A stretch of 64,000 bases of DNA from Rusavskia elegans (Eukaryota > Ascomycota > Lecanoromycetes > Teloschistales > Teloschistaceae), in assembly GCA_011316305.1 (NCBI GenBank), contig SAUG01000136.1, positions 100,361-164,360 of the forward strand, given 5' to 3'. Position 1 is the stretch's first letter, and every line of letters starts with the position of its first letter. The notes beneath the pieces were generated by a model that was not told where the DNA came from, made no database searches, and saw only the letters and a program-made list of their open reading frames with translations. Below, in pieces: positions 45,779 to 55,764 of the stretch. Made by a program: the position numbers and the translations under genes.

Positions 45779-46705
45779 CTACCAATGCAGCTTACAATCT
45801 CCTTCAGTCGAAAAGTCCTTACTCGGAATCACCTTGAGCCCAACCGGCAGCGCAACGTTCGGCTTCGGACTCACCGCCACCCTCCTCTGCAACCAGCGCT
45901 TCGCCCCTGCGTTCTGTGGCACGGGGGCACTGTTCGTCAATCGTGACGTACACGTCCCACCGGGCACGAGCAGATTCCCAGCATGCCTCTGCTCCGTCTG
46001 TACCGTCGCATACTGATGGAAAATCTTCTGCCATCCGGGCTCCACACCTCCGAAGCCCCCCGGCACATTCAGATTGAAGGAATCAACGACGGTGTTTTGA
46101 GCCACGTTTTCGACTTGGTTTGTTTGTGCGTACGGATCCGGGACATTGGTATCTTGATTGTAGTTATTGAGCCAATTCGTCGAGGCGGAAAGAGATTTAT
46201 CGGCATAGGCGCCCAGGAGGTCTAGGGAATGGCCACTCTCGTGGAGAAAGACGGTGAGATCACCGTCGATGCGGTTGAACATCGCGATGTTACCATTCCA
46301 ATTGTAGGCGTGGCCACCGTTAGGGTCAGGGAGAGCGATCATGTGGCGAACGTACTGGCGGGTTTTGACGGGAAGACGGCCAAAGAGATCAATCATGTTG
46401 ATCAGAGGGTCCGGGCTGGCTTTGTGGCGGCAGAAGACCCAGGCGGTGCTGCAGTCGTCGTAGTGCACGTTGTAGGTTTCGACGTCGAGGGGGTTGAGGC
46501 CGGCGTTTTGGGTCATGGTTTTGCAGTCTTGGGGGATCCAGCCAGGGCCCCAAATGTCCCATGTGCTGTGGGTAGGGTGCAAGTTGTTGAGGAGTCCTTG
46601 CTGGAGGTAGTCGAGATTAGGATGGAGGGGTGGCTTGCTCAACGCTGCTTGAGAGGAAGTAACTAGAAGGCTGAAAGCCAGGCTAGTGATGATCGACTTG
46701 TACAT
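45779..46705 (-). CDS. Secreted con-13-like protein with HExxH motif
   Basis: Single exon, 308 residues, with a signal peptide (MYKSIITSLAFSLLVTSSQA). It resembles the Neurospora conidiation-specific protein con-13 family: WGPGWIPQDC, the YDDCSTAWVFCRH block with its cysteines, IDLFGRLPVKTRQYVRH and the HESGHSLDLLG motif at about residues 155-165. The HExxH (H155, E156, H159) is the zinc-ligand signature of gluzincin or metzincin peptidases, so a secreted metallopeptidase activity is possible but not demonstrated for the family to my knowledge. C-terminal cysteines (GGTCTSR, GDCKLHW) suggest a disulfide. Intact; it shares orientation with the WW gene. Confidence 0.85.
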   Translation of the reverse strand: MYKSIITSLAFSLLVTSSQAALSKPPLHPNLDYLQQGLLNNLHPTHSTWDIWGPGWIPQDCKTMTQNAGLNPLDVETYNVHYDDCSTAWVFCRHKASPDPLINMIDLFGRLPVKTRQYVRHMIALPDPNGGHAYNWNGNIAMFNRIDGDLTVFLHESGHSLDLLGAYADKSLSASTNWLNNYNQDTNVPDPYAQTNQVENVAQNTVVDSFNLNVPGGFGGVEPGWQKIFHQYATVQTEQRHAGNLLVPGGTCTSRLTNSAPVPQNAGAKRWLQRRVAVSPKPNVALPVGLKVIPSKDFSTEGDCKLHW

Positions 46706-48388
46706 GGTGGATTGGACGTGATCCTGAGTGCTTGCTGAAAGAAGTTAATTGGTGGTTCGCGCCAGCTTACTGTTACAGAACCGACTCTGAGAGGGTGGAT
46801 GCTGGCGGGTTAGCTGTACTCTCCGAGACAAAAGCCCTGAGATTTATAGATTGTGGAGATGGCTCGCGGGAGGACTTAAGATGCAGTCATTGACGGCCGT
46901 CGGCCGACTGAAAACCCGAAAATGTCAGCGCTCATGATCAGGAAGTCCAAGCGTGCAGAAAAGTCCAGACTTGAGTCCTACTTTGACGGGGCGCCAATAC
47001 CATTGTCGTTACTCGTTGGAAGGTAGGAATGATGGAGTCAGCTTACTCCGTGTCGATATTGGAATGCAGGCATAGTTGCATGTATTCTGGAGGTCTCCCA
47101 TTGGACGTTTGATCTGTTGTAGCGGTAAACTATTGAGTGCCAGGAAGCTAAGGGCTGACGTTAATATCTGCAGAATCAAGTCGTTAATGGACGGCCTGAA
47201 GAATTGACACATCCGTACATAAGATGGTCTACGGTAGGAGCAGTGGCGGCCGATGCTTTCAACTCGGGTATCGAACGACATGGAGAGAGTTGTACGCTGA
47301 CATGAATACATGTAAGATAGAAGAAGCAGCTCATAGTATCACGGTACAAAGGGCAAGGTTACGCAACGAAAAGACGCTCTCAACGCGGATAACAACGACA
47401 CGGAGTGTGAAAGGCAGTCATTCGCAGTCTCCTCTTCATCCAGGCTCTTAAGGGAGCTTCTCCACGTCTACTAGTGCTGACTCCAGAGTCTGCGGAAATG
47501 TGGATACTAGCATTGATGAGTGGCCTTAAGCGAAGTAAGCTTTACCAAGCTTCAATCTGCCGACTGGTCGAAGAGGGACACTGTGTCAGACGGGTGATCG
47601 GCCTAGCTTTATTAGAGAGTAATCATAGATTCCCTGATCAAGCTGACGGCTGGGGAGAGTTGTCTTCACCCACGCCAGTGCCAACCTCATGGAGAGACAA
47701 GTTGCGATAGAGGATGAGGCCGGATGTAACGAAGATCATCGGTGAAATCTTTCTCGGGTCCGATAAGATTGAAACCAGTAATAGCTGACTTTACTGTAGG
47801 ACTAGGGCAACATGGATCACGTGGTCTCTCGCTGGCTTTCCTTCCCAGCATTTATACCTGAAACATCCTCCGTTCCCTTGGTATTGTTTCAAGCAGTAAG
47901 GTGTTGGGGAAGCTGCTTGACAGTCTTGCATCTTCGTGCATCACAGGCTACATGCTGTACACCAGTCTTTGCCGTGCAGTGGAACCGGCATACTTCATGT
48001 CAAACGATGTTTTCTGTCGTTAAGGGCTCGCCTTAATTCACTACTGATCATGCTGATCCAGCCTCGATAGAGCTATCTCGCTGTACAGCCAACCTTATCG
48101 TCTTCTGGTTTACAATCGTGGGAAGCTATAAGCTATCGTGCGATATTCGTGAATCATGAAAATGCGTTTCTAATTTTGGCAATTGCAATTGCATGTAACA
48201 TATTGCTGTGCCGTCTCCTAACTCCTCCCTCTCCACAGGCCTCTAACACACCGCAATCTTTCTGCTCTTCTCTCCCACTGTCCTGGCAATCGTTCTCTTG
48301 ATTTGATCATCACCTTCCTTCTGTCACTACCCTCAGATTCGGACCTCTGGCCCTTGTTCATTCCTCCTATTCACTTCGTTCTGAAGTT
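46706..48388. other. Intergenic interval without a supported gene
   Basis: About 1.7 kb with only short frames (for example minus 47311-47009 and plus 47474-47710) lacking domains or splice support. A pyrimidine-rich tract (48220-48380) precedes the small gene at 48389 and is probably its promoter. Confidence 0.4.
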
Positions 48389-48653
48389 ATGGGTTCCATC
48401 GGCCTCTATATCGCAGCAGGCTTCGTCGCTCTGACTTTGGTTATCACGCTTGGCATCGACGTTTCACCGGCGACTTCGTGACTTGGAGCTTGCTCAGGCA
48501 TCCCAAGGGCTAACTCGAGCTCAGGAGGATGAGGAAGCGAAGCCTCAATTAGAGGATAGCTCAAGAGTCGAATTGGCGGCTGAACGCAGAGGGGTTTCCG
48601 AGCTGTCTGCACATCGAGGTATTGTTGAGTTGCTGGGATGTAGAGGTGGCTAG
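48389..48653 (+). pseudogene. Small single-pass membrane protein with a frame break
   Basis: ATG 48389 opens a transmembrane helix (MGSIGLYIAAGFVALTLVI then TLGID) and stops at 48479-48481. A second frame continues immediately with FHRRLRDLELAQASQ, an acidic linker, then RVELAAERRGVSELSAHRGIVELLG, ending at 48651-48653. Together they resemble a small fungal N-anchored protein with a juxtamembrane basic stretch and a charged helical tail. The break is a +1 shift near 48460. Alternatively a 37-nt intron (GTTTCA...GCTCAG) would also restore the frame, but it would be unusually short and would remove the plausible basic juxtamembrane stretch. Called a pseudogene with low certainty; a sequencing error would make it an intact gene. 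Confidence 0.4.
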
Positions 48654-49744
48654 GAGATGGGGCGAGGAAGGTTGCAGAGAGTCGAATTGGCGGCGGAGTG
48701 GAGGGGGAGTAAGAAGGGTTAAGTAAAGGGTACTTACGGGCTGTAGCGGGGCTCGAGACGGCAGACGAGGAATGTAGGTACTGGAGTTATTGAGCGATAT
48801 GTTAAGGGGCAATTGTGGCACGCACGCTGCTGTTGCTGCTGCCATTGCACTGACACTTACCCTGCCTGGGCAGCCGTTCGAGCTGACAGTCGAGGTATCG
48901 GATTTCCTGCTTGGCCTTTCGACGAACAAGGCCACGCAGTGGATTGACACCACTCGTCCAACAAGCTCTGGAGGTCTCGCCATGTTGCATGCTTGTCTTC
49001 CCGACTTCGGCATGACGAATTTTTGCATCACAAGTCAGCTGAGACAATCCTAATACAGCAATACATACCGACACAACGGGGACAAAACACCGACTCGTCA
49101 ATCCTTGATTTTAGTTCTGTGGTGTGCATACCATCTGCGAAAAGACGAGAGAGCAAGTGCTCGGGTGTCTAACGAATTTTTCTCGGATTCATCAAATCAC
49201 CTCACCACCCGCTCGCTCTCTTGTTAAATAGATTTCGCAATCTGTGATTGGTATCTCAATCCCTATTTTTATAAAAAAAACAAGAACTTAAAGATCTACC
49301 TATCTCGGTGGCGTGCGAGTTGTTGCAATTCTACTCCCAAAATCTTACTTTAGAGATCTTCCAAGGACTGAATCCCTGCACAGATTCCTGGATTCCTAAC
49401 TCGGCGACTTGACTTCCACCACCTTATACCATGAATAGCATATTTCCTGCCGCAGAAAGCTATATCACGGTCTAGATCTATGGTCTTTTAGCGGTGAAGC
49501 AGTGAAGCAGTGACAGTAGGTATGTCGTTAGTCATGGTATTTGCATCGATCTCTTTGACTGATCGCTTTCCTTTCAGCATTTCTCCTACCACCCCATCGC
49601 TCTGATCTCATCGCAATTTGCTTTCGCCGTTACAAGCATTTCCAACGACAGTCTTCGGGCGATAGGTTTTGATTTCCACCAGCTTTGGCCAACTTCGTCT
49701 TATGAGAAGCATCTGGACTCGATCCGTGGTCGTGTAGCTGCCTC
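48654..49744. other. Interval with repeated AGAGTCGAATTGGCGGC and GAGGTATCG motif
   Basis: AGAGTCGAATTGGCGGC occurs at about 48564 (inside the small gene) and again at about 48678, a partial duplication of its tail. The motif CAGTCGAGGTATCGGAT is at 48887-48903. Minus frames 49101-48802 and 49031-48561 have no recognised domain. Confidence 0.4.
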
Positions 49745-50749
49745 CTATATCCTCTGGATAAGCGCCAGGGTCGGAGTAGAAAGCGGGAGATTGAGTCCAG
49801 AAGAACTAGTCGACAGTACCAGATCTCGGATTGTGAAGTTCAACCTGAATTCTTTGAGGCCACTCAGTGCTAGCAAGGGTTCTAAGATTGGTCGAGAATA
49901 ATCCTGATCTGCTGAATGATGACAATATGGGATATCGTATTCTATGCAAACGTGCAACGTCCGCAGGTGCGTGATGGTGATTATCCTGGACCAGAATTTT
50001 TTCCAGTGAGATAGTTTGTAGGAAGGGCAGTGTAATGCGGGGTCGTCTGGAGAAACCCAAAACCTGACGTAGAAATGGCGAATCTTGTCGAAATCACAAG
50101 GACCAAGTACCGCCGCGAAGGCCGGTAACAGTCTCGGCATCCCGACCCAGAACGTGGTGGTCTGGTACAGTGTATCTACTGCTTCGGTATGGATTTGTCG
50201 ACATGTCCGCAGAAGCGCTACTCTGTGGAACCGGGCACGATTCGAATGATATTCCAGGATGCAGAAGAAACCTTTGGGTGCCCATGTCAAACTGAAAGTC
50301 TTATCCCCTCCTAGGACGAGGCCGTAGATTTGCTGGCGAAGCTCTAAGGGTAAACGGCTTAGTATAGACTGCTCGATACCTGAAGCACGCCTGTACGGAT
50401 TCGTGTCAGCACCCCGAAGAACGGTATCCGTCATTGGATCACTTATCGCCCCTGCTGGGTTTCCTGTCTTGAGCGTATTCAGTGCTCCATCCGTAAACAT
50501 CTGTGGAGGATGTATGTGAGCACCATGATCTCCCCTTTTCTCCTTTCGTTTGCGCACGATCGGACGGTGTCGCTTCTTCCTCGTAGACGCTTCGTCTTTG
50601 CAGCTTAACGCTCTCTTGGCTATCTGCTTCTCCAATGACCGGATTGATCGAACATGAACGGCCGCTGTGATACCGGACAGCTCTGCTTGCATCGTTGTCC
50701 ACCTTGAGTCGCCCTTGACTGCTATTTTCGGCTGGAGGGCAGCCTGCAT
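49745..50749 (-). CDS. DUF7730-like domain protein
   Basis: Single exon, 334 residues. The central part carries the pattern typical of the large fungal DUF7730 / F-box-adjacent family: SRLPLELRQQIYGLVLGG at about 130, LLRTCRQIHTEAVDTLYQTTTFWV at about 180 and a C-terminal LRTLHVCIEY segment. The first 120 residues are basic and low in complexity (STRKKRHRPIVRKRKEKRG), possibly nuclear. These proteins are abundant in Pezizomycotina and have no known biochemical role. The start is the only upstream ATG in frame. No splice sites are needed. Confidence 0.75.
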   Translation of the reverse strand: MQAALQPKIAVKGDSRWTTMQAELSGITAAVHVRSIRSLEKQIAKRALSCKDEASTRKKRHRPIVRKRKEKRGDHGAHIHPPQMFTDGALNTLKTGNPAGAISDPMTDTVLRGADTNPYRRASGIEQSILSRLPLELRQQIYGLVLGGDKTFSLTWAPKGFFCILEYHSNRARFHRVALLRTCRQIHTEAVDTLYQTTTFWVGMPRLLPAFAAVLGPCDFDKIRHFYVRFWVSPDDPALHCPSYKLSHWKKFWSRIITITHLRTLHVCIEYDIPYCHHSADQDYSRPILEPLLALSGLKEFRLNFTIRDLVLSTSSSGLNLPLSTPTLALIQRI

Positions 50750-51977
50750 CCTGATGGCTAGTTTGTGTGTTTTTATTTTTGTGTGCGTCGTTCTGGACCA
50801 ATGTGGCTCAAAGAGGCGTCGAAGACGACCTCACAGAGCAGCAAAAGGCTTGTCGTGTCAACAAGCTCTTCGCAATAAGTACCTGTCCCTATATACGAGA
50901 GCTGTATAAAATTCTGTCTGCAAGAGAAAACATATTGCAAAGAATTATGGCTTGTGATAATATGCAATGGATCTCAGCGGGTAGGTTGTAAGCCACAGCG
51001 TTTCGTGACAGTGAGTCAGAAGTGTTGAGGACATTCCAGGTTCCTCCTACCTTACCTAAGGTAGCTCTACCTTCGGGTTAACTCTTTGTCACGGGGCGCA
51101 CTAGCGGGGTTTACTGAGACCCCATTGCCAGATGACTGTTGTGAGATCTCGTCCACGTTAAATAACCAGCACCTACCAGTCTTGTTTGTTCGGCGACTAG
51201 TGAATTAATAGTGCAAATGGCTTCTTGTGCGTCATCCTGAACATTGTTTGTTCAAAAAGGCGTTGAAGCAGATCCTATGAAGCAGGAATCGTCGAGAAAG
51301 CGAGCTTTTGTGACCAGCAGCTTGACCCTATACATGAAATGTATAATTTTTTATATCCATACAGCTATTGCGGCCTTCGAGTAAGCGTTCATAAAAAGAA
51401 GTATCCTGTCACGTACTTTGTGGCCGATGTATTGAAGACAGAGGGTTGGCTGTGAGCGACAACGTATCCATGGTGACCCATGAACCCGTTCGGTAGTACT
51501 TCGCATCGACCTTACCTCATCCGGCTATTTTCACCTTCGACATACTCCATGTTGGCAATTGTTGCGCCCCGAGTCTCCTTTGCACTTCTTTACCAGTGCA
51601 GGTTGCACCAGCCTTCGGTACAGAACTTCAGAGTCAACGTGTAGAGTATGTGACAGGACTTTCAAAGCATCTCTATATAGGTCCCATATCAAATCTCTGA
51701 GTCGCGGGAGGGAAGTCTTTCTTATTCTCTGACCGAGATTAAAAGAAGACGCTTGGCGCTAAGAAAGACGGAAGGGAGGAGGATGATGAGAGAGGAGTGA
51801 TACTGCTATCGCGATTGATGGGAAGGATGGAGTAACTTGACTGAAAAGAGAATCGATATGGACTAGAGTTGCAACGAAGGCGCGTATATCATCAAGATCA
51901 TCCACATCCAAACATCAATTTATCACTGCCATTTCAGGGGTATCTAACAAATCCGTCACAAAGGGTCGTAAACGTGA
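50750..51977. other. Intergenic interval without a supported gene
   Basis: About 1.2 kb. A short dyad of CTACCTTACCTAAGGTAGCTC type occurs near 51048-51070. No frame of interest is present on either strand. Confidence 0.4.
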
Positions 51978-54943
51978 TCATGATCGCCATTTCGAGATGC
52001 GCTGAAAGCTGCCGTAAACCATAAATCGTGAAATCATCCCTTTCTTCAACCGAAGAATTCCCCTGATACCAGCGTTTCCCAGGGCCGTCCAGTTTCCCAT
52101 ACTTTTTCGATCAGGGTTCGCGCTTTGTGTACCTGTGTATTCCATTAGCCTCTCGACCTTCAGTATGGAAATGGTAAAAGGAAGGTTGACCTGCGTCATC
52201 CCAGTCTCCTCGACAGCACTTATCCTCTCCATGATCACCTCACGCTGTGCTTGTTCTCGGGCATCACATCCAGCTGTAAAGATTGGGAAGAGTAGGCACG
52301 CTTCCGCCGTTCCACCCTTGCGGACTTTGTACAGTGCACTCACGATTTCCCTCACCGCGATTTGGACTTCCACATCCTCGCTCTTCTTGCCTAGGATCCT
52401 ACGGTGCAAGTGTATGAGACCAGCCCAATGGAAGGCTTCATTGGTTGCCACCATCTCGAGGAGATCCCATCCAGCTTCGTCCCCCTCTTTACCCCTTTTC
52501 CTGTACCTCACAGGCGTGGACGGGCGGTGGGGACAGCCCTTGTAGCGATGCATGCGCGCGTCTTGTAGGTCCAATTTGAGTTGTTTTGCTTTCTGCAGCG
52601 TCTCTTCGTCTGGCGTCCAATCTTCTATGATATCACCAGTCTCTGAGGAAATCCGCTGGCTGTCGCACTGACGGGCTAATTCGGCAATGCGTGCCAGGAT
52701 ACTCACACAGCGGGAAGTGAATCCCAACAGGCAATCGATCTGGAAATCCTCGTCCAAGTCATCGTTGGCCCAATAATTACCGCTAAAAAGGGGTTGGTCG
52801 TTTTTGCCTCCGGAGAGACTGCCAAGGATGTCTAGATAGGCGAACCAGCGGCTGAGGAAGTAGCTGACTTTGTCTTTGCGGTGGACTGATTGCGCGCCAC
52901 CCCGGGCAACAATCATTCGTCGGGCTACTGTCAGATGGATTTGCCACGGGACAGTCACTTCGAAAGCATTCGGGGAGATGATTTCCAAGGATGCGAGCAT
53001 GATCGCGGTAGCAAGGTTGGAGCTTGTGATTGGGGCGTCAGCATCATTCAGCGCTTTTCGGAGTGTGGGGAAGACATCTTTCACCCATGTGGCGATGCGA
53101 GTGGCCGGCTCTGGGTGTTTGAGAAGGAGGGCGCGGTGAGAAGCACTGTAGGCGAGGAGGAGGTGGAGGAGATTGATATCGTGGATGGCCATCTGAGGAA
53201 GAATACCCCTGAAGGGGTTGGCGGAGCAATCGTGCGGAACCAGGATCCGGGCGGTATGGTTGATGTAATGATGAAAGTACAGGAGGTTCATTTTGTTGTC
53301 TTGTAAAATTGGTGGTAGAGGTGTCAGCACCCTCGGTATGGTCACTGTGACTGCTTTCGCATAGTAACCACCCTGATCGTGGGCACTGTTGGTGCCGTAC
53401 AAGCCAAAGCCGAATTCCGGCGGTTGATTATCCTCTTCGTTGGGCGCTAGTCCGGTGTTAAAGTAATCGAGATGTGCGAATGAAGGGCTCAGGCCGTCGA
53501 GAGCGGTAGCATCATCGTTCCGCGGCAAGTCAAGATCAGGCGCGCCACGGTCAACCCCGTACTCAATCGTAGGCGTATTGACGCTCGATGTTATGTATGG
53601 TGTCTCATTGCCTGAATCTGCGGGAGAATCGTCCGAGAGCAGGGACTTTACTGAAAGCCTACGAAGGTCGGGCGACTCCTGGGACGGCCGGGTTGTGTTG
53701 CTAATGGATCGATTGCGGGCGTCGTCCGATGTTACTGAAGACGCTGCGGGTGTTGGAGGTATGCCAGCGTTGCTAATGGCGGGGCTACTCGGTGAGTTGA
53801 CGGCTAAACCAGGTACGGCCATGGAAGTGCTATTACTTCCAGAACCAAAGATGCTGTACTGAGGCGAATGCATTGGTTGAACTGTCCCAAGAGGATCATA
53901 GCCCGGACTAAGCCGCCTTCTTTTGTAGCCGTACCCAGCTGCAGCCAAGTCATCATGCGCTTTCCGAGGTACGCCTTGGTTCTGAACGGCCGAGAACGAC
54001 GACTGGAAAGGTGGCGGCATTTGCATGTGGGATGAAGCACGTGAATGGCCTCCAGCACCAGAAGTTGTTGAAGTAGAGAATTGGCTGCTGGGTGGGCTAT
54101 CCACGTTGGAAGTGGGTGAAGGATATGCCGCGTTGCCTAGATCGCGCATACGTGGAATTCTGCCAGAAGCAGGACTATCTCGGGGCCCGATATTGACTTC
54201 GTTCTGGTAAACGCCGGTGCCTCGACTTTGCTCTCTTGTCATGAAGGACAGCTCTTGACCGCCAGGCTCTTGAGTTGTGTAATTCGTGAGAGCTGGATCC
54301 AACCATGAATGGCTTGGGTTGTGGTCACTCGTTTGCTGAGGCGTATCTTCCGGGGTGAATTGCAGTCTTTTCTTGTATTCTTCGATGCTCTCCAGAGAAC
54401 GGGTCGAGTTCTGGCTTTCCGATTTCCGTAGTGATGGGCGCTGCTGGGCCGCCCCAGCACTGTTGGGTCTAAACACATGCCCAATACCATTCTGGGGAGC
54501 TCCCAATGGAGCATTCACGAGAACAGGTGGCTCCGGTGTGATGGCGCCGGCTTTGCGCTTGTTGCGTCCTTCCCAGTTCAAACGAATGCTGTAGTCGCAC
54601 GTCTCCCCAGCTCTTTCGCAATTCTGGCAATGCGGTTTTTCTTCTCCACACTTGATTTTCCTGTGCTTACAGGGCCTGAAATGCATTAGCCGAGGGTAGC
54701 AAGGAGTCGATGGAGAGTTGTTTACCAGCATCCATGGCGGCTGCGGGTTTTGGGTTCAGGTCCTCCTGGCTTCTTCGGCCGAGGCATGTTCCGGACAAGA
54801 GCTGGTTGAGGTAATACCTTTTGTCGCGAATGTACCGATTCCACGGACTTATAGTAAGAGACTCGAGGCTTGGAAAGGATGGTGGTGGTGGGACAACTAG
54901 GTTTCTTCACTGATGGTGTGGGACTGTTCGACTCTTCGAGCAC
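51978..54943 (-). CDS. Zn2Cys6 transcription factor with fungal-specific domain
   Basis: Two exons, 54943-54726 and 54675-51978, joined in phase 2 inside the zinc cluster (HGCW-PCKHRKIKC), give about 971 residues. The binuclear cluster C72-x2-C75-x6-C82-x6-C89-x2-C92-x6-C99 is complete, followed by the conserved linker SIRLNWEGRNKRK. Residues 110-400 are Ser/Pro/Gln-rich and disordered. A fungal-specific middle domain follows (LLYFHHYINHTARILVPHD, LLLAYSASHRALLLKHPEP, FLSRWFAYLDILGSLSG). The C-terminus has MGNWTALGNAGIRGILRLKKGM. A nuclear DNA-binding regulator; the target genes are unknown and no obvious cluster is adjacent. The start 54943 is the first in-frame ATG of exon 1; later starts (such as the Met in RNMPRPKKPGG) are possible. 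Confidence 0.93.
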
Positions 54944-55764
54944 GACTCTCCCCTGCTAACATCGTGAGCTGAAATCGTGTGTCAAGGGTGTCCAGGATTG
55001 AGATGATAGGGTGAGAGTGGGAGCTGCATTAGCGGCCTCGATACTCGTTCCGCCTTGCCAAATGCTCTCACTGTCATCTTCACCACTTAGCCTGAGGTAA
55101 GCGTAGCAACACAACGACGGAATCCATGCGAGAGAGAAATCTCTCCCGAAGCATAGGGGATCGGCGCGGCGCGAATGCTTCTTCATCTAGGTAGGTATCG
55201 TAGATAGACGGACCCGCGTAAAAAGCCACCAACCGAGGTCCACCCAGATCGCGCCAAGCCTTTTCCAAATCGGCCATTCCTCAGCATCAAGTTCTTCTCT
55301 CTGTTTTCGTCCAGTCGGGTCTTTGCCGCTTTACCTTTGAAGGGTGGTACAACTGATCTGTGGCGGTAATCGAATCTCTCCTATTATCAGCTATACTAAA
55401 TTTAGGCTGGTAAGGTAAATACCCAAGTTACTCTCTGCCAAGGAGACAAGTCGTTATAACTTCCAACCAGGACCGCAACCTCCCGGCGGCTTGCAGACTA
55501 CATGGCCCATGCTTTTTCCAATAACTATACATGTCATGCAGAGCTCCTCTTGAGCTCAGCTCCCCACTCGACCAACGACCTGCTATATGCGCCATCTATT
55601 GTACCATGGAGGACAAGTCTTATCCAAGTATTAAACATGTGACGACGTGAAGCCCACAGTGTCAACCAGAATATTTTACATACGACGCGGCCCTCACCTG
55701 GCGTTTCCCGCGCGACCACACCAACAAAACCACCAGCTCACTCTCCACCTACGCCGTGTGTGGA
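54944..55764. other. Intergenic interval without a supported gene
   Basis: Contains the promoter of the Zn2Cys6 regulator. Only short frames (such as minus 55277-55080) are seen. No motif is assigned. Confidence 0.4.
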
